This document shows, piece after piece, positions 43,610 through 52,606 of a DNA stretch of 64,000 nt. A program made the position numbers and the translations under genes. The notes under the pieces were generated by a model. It was not told the origin of the DNA. It made no database searches and was given only the letters and a program-made list of their open reading frames with translations. The stretch covers positions 4,092,001-4,156,000 of the forward strand of contig NZ_CP012996.1 of assembly GCF_001412655.1 (NCBI RefSeq), read 5' to 3'. This DNA comes from Pedobacter sp. PACM 27299. GTDB lineage: Bacteria; Bacteroidota; Bacteroidia; Sphingobacteriales; Sphingobacteriaceae. How positions within the stretch are numbered: the stretch's first letter is position 1; every line of letters begins with the position of its first letter.

Positions 43610-45001
43610 ATGCAGAGTTACTCCGAATTTCTTGATCTAAGTGTTGGTTTCCCTCAGGAAGGTTACAGCGTTATAGACGACGAATTGTATTTTCAAGATC
43701 TCAATCTGATGGAAATGATTGAAACCTATGGTACGCCATTACGTTTCACTTATCTCCCAATGATAACTAAGAAAATCCAACAAGCCAAATTATTATTTCA
43801 AACGGCTATCATCAAGAACAATTACCGTGGGGACTATAAGTATTGTTACTGTACTAAAAGTTCGCACTTCAGGCACATTGTTGAAGAAGCCTTAAAGAAT
43901 GGCATTCACCTGGAAACCTCATCAGCATTTGATATGCCTATGATTGAGGCATTGGAGAAAAAAGGTGCCCTAACCAAAGACATTACAGTGATCTGTAATG
44001 GATTTAAAACTTATCAGTACAAACAATATATCATCGATATGTTGCACGACGGATATAAAAACATCATTCCAGTATTGGACAATAAAGAGGAATTTAACCT
44101 TTTTGATGATGAGGTAGAATTAGATACACCTTGTAACCTGGGTATCCGTATCGCTGCTGAAGAACAACCAGACTCACAGTTTTATACTTCAAGACTGGGT
44201 GTACGTATGGAAGATGTGATTGAGTTTTACAACAATAAGATCTCTGCAAATCCAAACTTCAGAGTAAAACTATTACACTTCTTTATCAATTCAGGTATTA
44301 CAGATTCTCCATATTACTGGAACGAACTTGAAAAATATGTGACTTTATATTGCAAGTTCAAAAAGATCAATCCTGAACTGGATACTTTAGATATCGGTGG
44401 TGGTATGCCATTTAAAGACTCTTTAGTATTTGATTTCGATTACGAATACATGGTAAATGAGATCGTAAAAAGGATTAAAGAAATCTGTGCTGAGCACGAT
44501 GTAGTAGAACCAGATATCATTACTGAATTTGGAAAATACACCGTTGCAGAAGCATCTGGTATCTTATACAAAGTATTAGGACGTAAACAACAGAACGACA
44601 GAGAGAAATGGCTGATGCTGGATGGTTCATTCATCACCAACCTTCCAGACGTTTGGGCCTTAAACCAGAAATACATTTTATTGCCGATCAATAACTGGGA
44701 TGCTGAATATGAGCGTGTCAACTTAGGAGGTATCACTTGTGATGGCCAGGATTATTACAATCAGGAAGCACACATGAACAGTGTATTTATGCCTAAAACA
44801 CGTAAAGTACAATACCTGGGCTTCTTCAATACCGGAGCTTATCAGGAAGTACTGAGCGGTTATGGTGGCATTCACCATTGCTTATTGCCAAGTCCGAAGC
44901 ATGTAATTATCCGTAGAAACAGAGATGAGACTTTCAACTTTGAAGTGTTCGGAGAAGAACAAAACAGTAAACAAGTGTTAAAAATCCTGGGTTACGTTTA
45001 A
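43610..45001 (+). CDS. Fold-III PLP-dependent arginine decarboxylase
   Basis: The 463-aa protein is of the alanine-racemase/DAPDC fold: PLP-Lys in YKYCYCTKSSHFRHI, the glycine loop LDTLDIGGGMPFK, and EFGKYTVAEASG. A C-terminal beta domain carries the catalytic Cys region (GGITCDGQDYYNQ). Bacteroidota carry this type as a biosynthetic arginine decarboxylase making agmatine for polyamines. It is shorter than the classic ~630-aa SpeA, so I leave the symbol blank. Its divergent pairing with arginase and argS supports arginine as substrate. Its own terminator follows. Confidence 0.85.
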   Translation: MQSYSEFLDLSVGFPQEGYSVIDDELYFQDLNLMEMIETYGTPLRFTYLPMITKKIQQAKLLFQTAIIKNNYRGDYKYCYCTKSSHFRHIVEEALKNGIHLETSSAFDMPMIEALEKKGALTKDITVICNGFKTYQYKQYIIDMLHDGYKNIIPVLDNKEEFNLFDDEVELDTPCNLGIRIAAEEQPDSQFYTSRLGVRMEDVIEFYNNKISANPNFRVKLLHFFINSGITDSPYYWNELEKYVTLYCKFKKINPELDTLDIGGGMPFKDSLVFDFDYEYMVNEIVKRIKEICAEHDVVEPDIITEFGKYTVAEASGILYKVLGRKQQNDREKWLMLDGSFITNLPDVWALNQKYILLPINNWDAEYERVNLGGITCDGQDYYNQEAHMNSVFMPKTRKVQYLGFFNTGAYQEVLSGYGGIHHCLLPSPKHVIIRRNRDETFNFEVFGEEQNSKQVLKILGYV

Positions 45002-45025
45002 AACCGGATCCCAAACAGATTATAC

Positions 45026-45057
45026 AGCGTGTGTCCAAAAGGCACACGCTTTTTTTT
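45026..45057 (+). terminator. Rho-independent terminator of the arginine decarboxylase gene
   Basis: GCGTGTG (45027-45033) pairs with CACACGC (45043-45049), followed by T8. Confidence 0.9.
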
Positions 45058-45074
45058 CGGCCTGATTTTTAGGC

Positions 45075-45106
45075 AAAAAAAAGGGACGCACCCCCCGGTG
45101 CGTCCC
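45075..45106 (-). terminator. Rho-independent terminator of the hsp20 gene
   Basis: GGGACGCACC and GGTGCGTCCC form a perfect GC-rich 10-bp stem around CCCC. The A8 run on the left is the T-tract for the minus strand. Confidence 0.9.
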
Positions 45107-45150
45107 CAACCTTAAACCAAACTTATTATGAAAACTCTTCTGCTTCTTAA

Positions 45151-45585
45151 TTAAGAAACTTTAATCTCTTTCGCAGCAGATTTTGATTCGTCTTTTTTAC
45201 CAATTGTGATGTTTAAAATTCCATTGGTATATTCCGCAGTAATTTTCTCTGCATCAATACTTTCAGGCAACACAAATGATCTTGCAAAAGAGAAGTAATC
45301 AAACTCTTTGCGTGTATAATCTTTTTTCTCGTCTGTCTCCGCAACCTTTTTCTCTGCCCATACCGACAAAGTATCTTTCTTTAGGTTGATTTGAAAATCT
45401 TCTTTAGTTAAACCAGGTGCAGCCAATTCAATTTTGTATTCTTCAGCGGTTTCCAAAATGTTTACTCCTGGAATCTTATTGATCGTTAAGTTTTTATTTA
45501 ACGCCTCACTGAACAAAGAATCAAATACATTGTTAAAATAAGGTGCAGTGTTTCTGGTTCTGTTATTAAAATTTACTAGTGTCAT
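45151..45585 (-). CDS. Small heat-shock protein (Hsp20)
   Basis: The 144-aa Hsp20 chaperone has an alpha-crystallin domain at ~38-142 (VNILETAEEYKIELAAPGLTKEDFQINL ... LPESIDAEKITAEYTNGILNITIGKKD; the GILxI/V motif is present) and a short C-terminal IKVS. It holds unfolded proteins in large oligomers. It has an unusually good Shine-Dalgarno (AAAAGGAG, 8 nt before ATG), consistent with high expression under stress. Confidence 0.95.
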   Translation of the reverse strand: MTLVNFNNRTRNTAPYFNNVFDSLFSEALNKNLTINKIPGVNILETAEEYKIELAAPGLTKEDFQINLKKDTLSVWAEKKVAETDEKKDYTRKEFDYFSFARSFVLPESIDAEKITAEYTNGILNITIGKKDESKSAAKEIKVS

Positions 45586-45591
45586 CGCTTA

Positions 45592-45601
45592 TTCTCCTTT
45601 T
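45592..45601 (-). promoter_or_regulatory. Strong Shine-Dalgarno for hsp20
   Basis: On the minus strand AAAAGGAG sits 8 nt before the ATG at 45585. Most genes in this window lack such a site. Confidence 0.6.
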
Positions 45602-45660
45602 ATTTTAAGTTTTAATTTTATACTTCGATATAATCAACACTTATACCAATCCAATTATCT

Positions 45661-46143
45661 ATGATATTTAAGACATTTTGGCGCAAGAAAACAAAAAACA
45701 CAGACAAAAAGACAGACGTAGTCAACCATTTCGACAGTTTTAAGTATAAAACGCAGATAGAAACTCGTTTTGCAGATTTCGATATGATGGGCCACGTGAA
45801 TAATGCTGTGTACTTTACCTATTTGGAAATGGCCAGAGTAAAGTATTGGAATACGGCCGTAAAATGGGATTGGAGGAAAACCGGAGTAGTCATCGCCAAA
45901 GCAGAGTTGGACTACCACAGCCCAATCTACCCAGAGGATAAAATCAGCATGTATGTAAGAACGTCAAGAATAGGAAAAAGCAGTTTCGACCTGGAATATT
46001 TACTGGTCAAATTGGTGCATGGAGAAGAAGTCATCTGCAGTAAGGGAAAAACAGTATGCGTCGCATTTGATTATAGCACTAAAACCTCCTCCGCTATTCC
46101 TGATAATGAAAGAACAAAAATGATCTCATTTGAACAGCTTTAG
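45661..46143 (+). CDS. Acyl-CoA thioesterase (4HBT hotdog)
   Basis: The 160-aa hotdog-fold protein has the 4HBT signature ETRFADFDMMGHVNNAVYFTYLEMARVKY: catalytic Asp in DFDMMGH, with HVNN and the long central helix. It then continues TGVVIAKAELDYHSPIYPEDK and ends with strands. It hydrolyses acyl-CoA thioesters; the acyl chain preference is unknown. The first ~20 residues (FKTFWRKKTKNTDKKTD) are a basic extension. A perfect terminator follows. Confidence 0.9.
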   Translation: MIFKTFWRKKTKNTDKKTDVVNHFDSFKYKTQIETRFADFDMMGHVNNAVYFTYLEMARVKYWNTAVKWDWRKTGVVIAKAELDYHSPIYPEDKISMYVRTSRIGKSSFDLEYLLVKLVHGEEVICSKGKTVCVAFDYSTKTSSAIPDNERTKMISFEQL

Positions 46144-46163
46144 GAAATTAAGCATTGTAAAAA

Positions 46164-46215
46164 AATAGCGTCTTGCTTTTAAATTTCTTTGAAAGATTAA
46201 AAGCAAGACGCTATT
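46164..46215. terminator. Long perfect stem-loop terminator
   Basis: A 19-bp perfect stem (AATAGCGTCTTGCTTTTAA / TTAAAAGCAAGACGCTATT) with a 14-nt loop lies between the thioesterase and the converging FAD-oxidase gene. It is long for a simple terminator. Confidence 0.8.
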
Positions 46216-46306
46216 ATTATATCATTCGCTACTCAATGAAATTAGCAGGTTTCACAAAGCCTGATTTCATACAGTCGCCGATAGGTCCTTAACCAACAGT
46301 AAATCG

Positions 46307-47704
46307 TTAAAATATCTTTCCTGGATTTAGAATTCCTGCAGGATCAAACACCTGTTTAATCCCCCTCATTAAATTCAAGTGTACTTCTGAATATTTAATC
46401 AACATGAAGTCTTTTTGTACCAAACCGATCCCATGTTCGCCCGAAATCGTACCCCCCAAAGCGCTCGTCAATTCAAAAATCTCTACGATACCCTCTTTAA
46501 GTTTAGTATGCCAATCTTCATCGCTCATTCCGGCTTTAATAATATTCACATGTAGATTTCCATCACCAGCGTGGCCGTAGCACACACTTTCGAAACCATA
46601 CCTGGAACCGATCTCCTTGATGCCATTGATCAATTTCGGCAAAGCTGCCCGAGGAACCACCGTATCTTCTTCTTTATAGATAGAATTAGATTTCACCGAT
46701 TCTGGCATAATCCTCCTCATACGCCATAATTCTTCTTTTTGCTGAGCGGTATCTGCAAAAAGCACATCTGTACAACCAAACTGCTCCAATACCGCATTTA
46801 CCTTCTCGCAATCTTTGAAAATACTGTCCATATCATTCCCATCAAATTCTATCAGCAGAAAAGCATTGATGCCATCTTTTAGGTCAAACTTGATCTGATC
46901 GAATTCAATCACCCACTCCACTCCTCTTCGCTCCATGAATTCCAGGGCAGAAGGAATCACTTCCGCACGGAAAATAGCAGATACTGCAGCACATGCCTGT
47001 TCATTTTCTGCAAATGAAGCCAGCATCAGCACATTATTTTCTGATCTGGGAATCAATTTGGTGACGATCTTAGTGACCACAGCCAAAGTTCCCTCAGAAC
47101 CAATCATCAACTGTGTCAGGTTATAGCCAGAAGCATATTTAAGCGTATTTGCACCTGTCCAGATGATTTCACCGTTAGGCAAAACCACTTCCAGGTTTAA
47201 TATATATTCTCTGATCGTGCCATATTTAACTACCCTTGGTCCGCCTGAACCATGGGCTACATTGCCACCTATAAAACATGAACCTTTACTCGAGGGATCA
47301 ATCGGATAAAGCAAGCCTTTCTCCGCCACTGCATCCATAAATTCCTGTGTAATCACGCCTGGTTCTACAATGGCCTGAAGATTCTCGGTATCAATATCAA
47401 TGATCTTTTTAAAGCGCTCCATAGACAACAATACGCCGCCAAAAATAGGTAAGGCAGCACCACTTAAGCCCGTTCCGCCACCTCTAGGGGTAACAGGAAC
47501 CAGGTATTGATGGCAAATTTTCAGCAAGGCAGATACAGATTCGGTATCTTTTGGTTTCACCACCACTTCCGGATAGTATTTCAAGTCTTCGGTCTCATCA
47601 TGACAATAGATACTCAAAGTTTCTTCATCAGTAAAAACACTGTCTGCACCAACAGCAGCTTTGATCAGGTCCAGCAAGTCGACAGTAATTTTAGTAAATT
47701 CCAT
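46307..47704 (-). CDS. GlcD-like FAD-linked oxidase
   Basis: The 465-aa protein has an N-terminal FAD-binding-4 domain (VVVKPKDTESVSALLKICHQYLVPVTPRGGGTGLSGAALPIFGGV; GSEGTLAVVTKIVTKL). A C-terminal FAD-oxidase domain follows, with AHGSGGPRVVKYG and the substrate loop (YGHAGDGNLHVNIIKAG, GTISGEHGIGLVQK). Relatives oxidise glycolate, D-lactate or D-2-hydroxyacids using a quinone. No GlcE/GlcF subunit genes are adjacent, so it may be a single-subunit D-lactate dehydrogenase. It lies 52 bp downstream of folB on the same strand. Confidence 0.9.
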   Translation of the reverse strand: MEFTKITVDLLDLIKAAVGADSVFTDEETLSIYCHDETEDLKYYPEVVVKPKDTESVSALLKICHQYLVPVTPRGGGTGLSGAALPIFGGVLLSMERFKKIIDIDTENLQAIVEPGVITQEFMDAVAEKGLLYPIDPSSKGSCFIGGNVAHGSGGPRVVKYGTIREYILNLEVVLPNGEIIWTGANTLKYASGYNLTQLMIGSEGTLAVVTKIVTKLIPRSENNVLMLASFAENEQACAAVSAIFRAEVIPSALEFMERRGVEWVIEFDQIKFDLKDGINAFLLIEFDGNDMDSIFKDCEKVNAVLEQFGCTDVLFADTAQQKEELWRMRRIMPESVKSNSIYKEEDTVVPRAALPKLINGIKEIGSRYGFESVCYGHAGDGNLHVNIIKAGMSDEDWHTKLKEGIVEIFELTSALGGTISGEHGIGLVQKDFMLIKYSEVHLNLMRGIKQVFDPAGILNPGKIF

Positions 47705-47756
47705 GGTGATATAGGTTTAGGCTTTTTAAGAAAATAATAGATAAATATAAATGCGG

Positions 47757-48134
47757 TTATTGAGGCGCTTCATAACTCAATTCCACAAAAGAATGGCCGA
47801 TTTCACCAGGCATAGGAGGATTCATTTTTCGAATCCCTACTTTCCCTGTGCGTACAAATGGATAGTTATCGATCACGCGATCTAAAATTCTTCGTACCAC
47901 CGTTTCCAGCATTTTCTGTGTATTTGCCATCTCTTCCAGCAAAATAGTGTTCAGCACTTCATAATTCACCGTATGATTCAAATTCTCTGTATCACCTGTA
48001 TGAATAAAAGTAACTACAACATCTACCATGAAATAAATTCCAGTTAACTGCTCCTCAGGATAATACCCGTGAAAAGCATAACATTTTACATCTCTTAACG
48101 CAACCGTTTGAATATAGCTTTTAGCATTGCTCAT
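47757..48134 (-). CDS. folB: Dihydroneopterin aldolase
   Basis: The 125-aa tunnelling-fold enzyme of folate synthesis converts 7,8-dihydroneopterin to 6-hydroxymethyl-7,8-dihydropterin. Motifs are VALRDVKCYAFHGYYPEEQ, the substrate Glu/Tyr in LNHTVNYEVLNTIL, and VGIRKMNPPMPGEIGHSFVEL near the end. The normal length is present. It stands divergent from the acyl-CoA dehydrogenase and upstream of the GlcD-like gene. Confidence 0.93.
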   Translation of the reverse strand: MSNAKSYIQTVALRDVKCYAFHGYYPEEQLTGIYFMVDVVVTFIHTGDTENLNHTVNYEVLNTILLEEMANTQKMLETVVRRILDRVIDNYPFVRTGKVGIRKMNPPMPGEIGHSFVELSYEAPQ

Positions 48135-48207
48135 TTGACAAAATTAAATCTTTGAACCGTTATTACCAGCCATTCCTTTAAATTATTAAATCATTCCTCG
48201 AAATCAT

Positions 48208-48215
48208 TAACTTTG
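48208..48215 (+). promoter_or_regulatory. Candidate -7 box for the glutaryl-CoA dehydrogenase gene
   Basis: TAACTTTG matches TAnnTTTG 57 bp before the ATG at 48272. No obvious -33 box. Motif only. Confidence 0.4.
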
Positions 48216-48271
48216 AAATCAGCCTGATTAAAAAATCAAGCGGACAACAAAGACCAAATATCTCCTGACCT

Positions 48272-49462
48272 ATGAGTAAATCTGCAAAAAAAGACCTCTA
48301 CGAAGCTCCTGACTACTATCAGTTAGATGAATTACTAAGTGAAGAACATAAATTGATCCGTTCTTCCGCAAGAGACTGGGTAAAAAGAGAAGTCAGCCCA
48401 ATCATCGAAGATTACGCACAAAGAGCAGAATTCCCGAAACATCTGATCAAAGGATTAGGAGAGATTGGCGCTTTTGGCCCGACTATTCCTGTGGAATATG
48501 GTGGTGCAGGTTTAGATTACATCGCATACGGCATATTAATGCAGGAAATTGAGCGTGGAGACTCTGGAATCAGGTCTACCGCCTCCGTACAAGGCTCATT
48601 GGTCATGTATCCGATCTTTGCTTATGGCACCGAAGAACAACGTAAAAAATATTTACCGAAATTAGCCACAGGCGAGTTAATGGGCTGCTTTGGACTCACA
48701 GAACCAGATCATGGCTCTAATCCTGGTGGAATGGTGACCAATATAAAAGATAAAGGAGATCATTATCTGCTAAACGGGGCAAAAATGTGGATTTCCAATG
48801 CGCCATTTGCAGACATCGCAGTAGTCTGGGCAAAAGACGAGTCTGGCAAAATCAGAGGTTTAGTTGTAGAACGAGGAATGGAAGGTTTTACCACACCAGA
48901 AACGCATAACAAGTGGAGCTTAAGGGCTTCCGCAACTGGCGAGCTGGTATTCGACAATGTTAAAGTGCCTAAAGAAAATATTTTCCCTGACATCACTGGA
49001 TTAAAAGGACCACTAGGCTGCTTAAACCAGGCACGTTATGGCATCGCTTGGGGAGCATTAGGCGCAGCGATGGATTGTTATGATACTGCTTTGCGCTACT
49101 CCAAAGAACGTGTACAGTTTGGAAAACCTATCGGAGGATTCCAATTACAACAAAAGAAACTAGCAGAAATGGTAACAGAGATCACCAAAGCACAACTTTT
49201 AGTATGGCGTTTAGGTGTGCTTAAAAGTGAAAACCGTGCTACAGCAGAACAGATCTCCATGGCCAAAAGAAACAGTGTAGAAATTGCATTGGATATTGCC
49301 CGAAATGCACGTCAGATGCTTGGAGGGATGGGAATTACCGGCGAATATTCGATCATGAGACACATGATGAATCTGGAATCTGTGGTTACCTACGAAGGAA
49401 CCCACGACATTCACCTCCTGATTACAGGAATGGATGTTACCGGATTAAACGCCTTCAAATAA
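48272..49462 (+). CDS. Glutaryl-CoA dehydrogenase-like acyl-CoA dehydrogenase
   Basis: This 396-aa flavoprotein has GCFGLTEPDHGSNPGGM (FAD/substrate loop), MWISNAPFADIAVVWAKDE, NKWSLRASATGELVFDNV, CLNQARYGIAWGALGA and the catalytic Glu in VTYEGTHDIHLL. These match glutaryl-CoA dehydrogenase closely (it oxidises and decarboxylates glutaryl-CoA to crotonyl-CoA in lysine/tryptophan breakdown). Short-chain acyl-CoA dehydrogenases are the alternative. No other lysine-degradation genes are adjacent. Confidence 0.88.
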   Translation: MSKSAKKDLYEAPDYYQLDELLSEEHKLIRSSARDWVKREVSPIIEDYAQRAEFPKHLIKGLGEIGAFGPTIPVEYGGAGLDYIAYGILMQEIERGDSGIRSTASVQGSLVMYPIFAYGTEEQRKKYLPKLATGELMGCFGLTEPDHGSNPGGMVTNIKDKGDHYLLNGAKMWISNAPFADIAVVWAKDESGKIRGLVVERGMEGFTTPETHNKWSLRASATGELVFDNVKVPKENIFPDITGLKGPLGCLNQARYGIAWGALGAAMDCYDTALRYSKERVQFGKPIGGFQLQQKKLAEMVTEITKAQLLVWRLGVLKSENRATAEQISMAKRNSVEIALDIARNARQMLGGMGITGEYSIMRHMMNLESVVTYEGTHDIHLLITGMDVTGLNAFK

Positions 49463-49483
49463 ACCTTATAAAATCTATATTAA

Positions 49484-52117
49484 ATGCCCTCTTCACGCTC
49501 CAACAAATGCTTAAAAACGTTGATTATCGCGTTTTTAAGCATTATTTCTATAACACAAACTTATAGCCAGGGAAAGAACTTTTCTATACAGACCCAATCT
49601 CCTTCCTGGACCGTCACTACAAACAATAAAGGAGCTACCCCAGCAGATAAGGACATCTCTGATGGCTACTTTATTTCTCTTTATGAGAACCAAAACCAGG
49701 TCGGTTTACAAGAAGAATATACCCACATTATTCGGGAGATAGTTTCCGATGCCGGGGTACAAAACGGCTCAGAAGTCGCTGTCACCTATGAACCTGATTA
49801 CCAGAAGCTCATTTTTCATAGGGTCATCCTCTGGAGAAATAACCAGCCGAAAAATCTTTTAGCCTCTCATAAATTCAAAGTACTACAAACAGAAAAAGAC
49901 TTGTCTAAGTTTATCTATAACGGAACCTATGATGCTTTTTTAGTGCTGGATGACATCAGAAAAGGTGATCGAATAGAATATGCATACACCATCAAAGGCG
50001 ACAATCCTATTATTGGTAAAAACTATGCAAACCAGTTTTACTTCGAAGGATCCAGCAGTATAGGACACCATTACACGAACCTCATTATCGATCAAAACAT
50101 ACCGCTTTTCCTTAAGAATTTCAACTTTAATACTGCTCCAAAGATGACCGAGAAAGATGGAATTAGGATTTACGAGTGGGACAATAAATTGTCAAAAACG
50201 CATAGAACCACACCATTTGAACCATCCTGGTATAACCCATTAAAAAGAACACAGGTAAGCACCTTTAAAAACTGGTCAGATGTAGTCGACTGGGGGCTCT
50301 CCATTAATGACTATTCCGCCATCAGCACTGCATTATTAGATAAAAAAGTAAAAGAACTCCAACAAAAATCAAATCAGAACCCAAAGAAATACCTGGAACT
50401 GGCCACCAGATTTGTTCAGGATGAAATCCGATACATGGGAATTGAAGTCGGACAATATTCACATAAGCCAAATTCACCGGAAAAAGTACTGCAGCAGCGT
50501 TATGGTGATTGTAAAGACAAATCCTTGCTCCTGCTGCACCTGCTAAATCCGATCGGCATCAAAGCCTATATGGCCTATGCCAACACCAACAGGACCATTA
50601 AAACAGATGAATATTTACCAAGCCCTTTTGCCTTCAACCACGTAGTGCTTCTGGTAGAGCTGGGCGCAAAAAAGATATGGATTGACCCTACAATTTCTTA
50701 TCAGAGAGGCCCTATTGATCAACTGTATTTCCCTGATTATGGAAAAGTACTGGTTCTAAAAAGAGGCATCAATACGCTGCAGCAAGTCAATAGCAATGCC
50801 ACAGGAAAGTTAGCCACAAACCTCATTTTCAACTTACCGGATACTACAGAAAACAATAAGACCAGTCTCATCGTCAAAACTAAATACACTGGAAATTATG
50901 CCGATGACATCCGTTCAGAAATAGCAGGATCAGGGATTGACGACCTGGAGAAATCCTATTTAGAATATTATGGTAAACTTTACCCCAACACAGAAATAAA
51001 GGCACCTCTTAGCGTAAAGGACAATGAAAGTACGAATACTATAGAACTTACAGAAAGCTATGAAATCAGCGACATGTGGATGCTGGACGATAAAGGATCA
51101 CACTACATCCCATTCCTGGCCGACATCATTGGCGATCAAATGCGTGACCTGCCGGCTAAATCCAGAACGGCACCGATTTCGCTGAAATCTCCTGTAAATG
51201 TCGAACAAACACTTAGTATCACCACGCCTGAACAATGGAGTATGACCATCGAACCTTTCAAACTCGACAATGACTACTTTCATTTTGAAAGCAATGGCAA
51301 GCAAGAAGGAAAACTCCTGACGCTAACCTACCTATTTAAGAATAAGAAAGATTACATCGAAGGTACTGAGCTGAAAAAATATGTCAAAGACAAGAAAACT
51401 GTAGAAGAACAGCTGAACTACTTTATCAGCAGAGAAAAAACCAAGACAGATGCAGCAGAATACAATCCATACCTGGCTATATTATTCCTCGTTACGGCAA
51501 TCATTTCCGCCATCTCCATGGTCAGGATATATGAGAAAAAATATGCTTTTAATCTGGATGAAATTGCAGCGGCACCGGCATTAAAGGGATGGCTAATGCT
51601 CCTAGCCATTTATGTTGTCTTTGTTCCGTTCCAGATTTTAGCGAGTATCGTAATCACGCCAATATGGTCACCAGAGATCTGGGAAGCCCTGGATACACAA
51701 CCTAACTTACTGAACTATGGGACGAAAGCGATATTTATCTTGACTATAATGCTATCAGTTGTCTTATTATGTGCATCCATCCTTGGAATTTTTCTATTCT
51801 TTAAGAGACGTAAAAGCTTCCCACAGCTATACATTTCCTTCTTAATTGGATATATTTGCTTTTTAATTCTAAACATTGGCATTTATTTATTGTTAACTCA
51901 GACAAAAATCCAGTTAATGGAGAACAAAATCCTGACCATCTCATCAGGGATCACCTACTGTATTTTATGGATACTATACCTTTATAAATCCAGCAGAGTC
52001 AGAGAAACATTTGTATTTACCTATCCCGAATTAGCATGGATGACGGCCGCTACGCATCATTACCAGCAGCAACCTAACACCACAACAAAAGAAATTATTG
52101 AACATGAAGACATTTAA
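49484..52117 (+). CDS. DUF3857/transglutaminase-like protein with C-terminal membrane domain
   Basis: The 877-aa protein has a signal-like N-terminus (CLKTLIIAFLSIISITQTYS) and a DUF3857 beta-rich domain (~60-240). A transglutaminase-like core follows at ~295-400 with Cys/His/Asp (QRYGDCKDKSLLLLHLL, PFAFNHVVLLVEL, IWIDPTISY). A second beta domain is at ~420-640, and about four TM segments lie in ~660-840 (LKGWLMLLAIYVVFVPFQILASIV resembles DUF2569). The soluble part should be periplasmic. DUF3857 proteins are widespread in Bacteroidota; the substrate is unknown. Its stop overlaps the next gene by 14 bp. Confidence 0.8.
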   Translation: MPSSRSNKCLKTLIIAFLSIISITQTYSQGKNFSIQTQSPSWTVTTNNKGATPADKDISDGYFISLYENQNQVGLQEEYTHIIREIVSDAGVQNGSEVAVTYEPDYQKLIFHRVILWRNNQPKNLLASHKFKVLQTEKDLSKFIYNGTYDAFLVLDDIRKGDRIEYAYTIKGDNPIIGKNYANQFYFEGSSSIGHHYTNLIIDQNIPLFLKNFNFNTAPKMTEKDGIRIYEWDNKLSKTHRTTPFEPSWYNPLKRTQVSTFKNWSDVVDWGLSINDYSAISTALLDKKVKELQQKSNQNPKKYLELATRFVQDEIRYMGIEVGQYSHKPNSPEKVLQQRYGDCKDKSLLLLHLLNPIGIKAYMAYANTNRTIKTDEYLPSPFAFNHVVLLVELGAKKIWIDPTISYQRGPIDQLYFPDYGKVLVLKRGINTLQQVNSNATGKLATNLIFNLPDTTENNKTSLIVKTKYTGNYADDIRSEIAGSGIDDLEKSYLEYYGKLYPNTEIKAPLSVKDNESTNTIELTESYEISDMWMLDDKGSHYIPFLADIIGDQMRDLPAKSRTAPISLKSPVNVEQTLSITTPEQWSMTIEPFKLDNDYFHFESNGKQEGKLLTLTYLFKNKKDYIEGTELKKYVKDKKTVEEQLNYFISREKTKTDAAEYNPYLAILFLVTAIISAISMVRIYEKKYAFNLDEIAAAPALKGWLMLLAIYVVFVPFQILASIVITPIWSPEIWEALDTQPNLLNYGTKAIFILTIMLSVVLLCASILGIFLFFKRRKSFPQLYISFLIGYICFLILNIGIYLLLTQTKIQLMENKILTISSGITYCILWILYLYKSSRVRETFVFTYPELAWMTAATHHYQQQPNTTTKEIIEHEDI

Positions 52118-52487
52118 AAAATATTACCAGCTGCCTGCACCTCCTGAAGAAGTGTATTTAGCGATGACAAAAGCACAAAGCATCCAACTCTGGACTGGCG
52201 CAGAAGTGGAATTCACAGAAGAACCAGGCACGGAATTTTCATTCTGGGATGGCGATATCGTAGGTAAAAACCTGGAATTTGAACCTGGCAAAAAAATCGT
52301 TCAGCAATGGTATTTCGGCGAAGACAATGAACCTTCTATTGTGACCATTAAATTCCATGAAGATAAAAAAGGTACTTCTCTTGAGTTCGTACAGACCAAT
52401 ATCCCTGATGAAGACTATGACGACTTCACTGCAGGATTAACAGAATATTACTTTGGAGGCCTGATCGACTTTTTCGAAGAAGACTAA
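52104..52487 (+). CDS. SRPBCC/AHSA1-like protein
   Basis: The 127-aa protein from ATG 52104 (MKTFKKYYQLPAPPEEVYLA) is a START/SRPBCC fold: VYLAMTKAQSIQLWTGAEVEF, GDIVGKNLEFEPGKKIVQQWYFGE, and the C-terminal helix EDYDDFTAGLTEYYFGGLIDFFEED. Such small proteins bind hydrophobic ligands or regulate Hsp90 (Aha1-like). It overlaps the previous gene by 14 bp, so the two are translationally coupled. A terminator follows. Confidence 0.85.
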   Translation: MKTFKKYYQLPAPPEEVYLAMTKAQSIQLWTGAEVEFTEEPGTEFSFWDGDIVGKNLEFEPGKKIVQQWYFGEDNEPSIVTIKFHEDKKGTSLEFVQTNIPDEDYDDFTAGLTEYYFGGLIDFFEED

Positions 52488-52539
52488 GCATTAAAATAGA
52501 CTTGGGCGCGCATCCCGGGTAAGCCCAGGAAAGCCCATA

Positions 52540-52590
52540 AAAAAAGCTTGTTGAAACCATGGAATCTCCAGCGTTTCAACAAGCTTTTTT
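52540..52590. terminator. Perfect bidirectional terminator before lysA
   Basis: An 18-bp perfect stem AAAAAAGCTTGTTGAAAC / GTTTCAACAAGCTTTTTT with a 15-nt loop. A6/T6 tracts at both ends let it act on both strands (SRPBCC gene and lysA converge here). Confidence 0.9.
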
Positions 52591-52606
52591 AATATATAAA
52601 GGTAGA

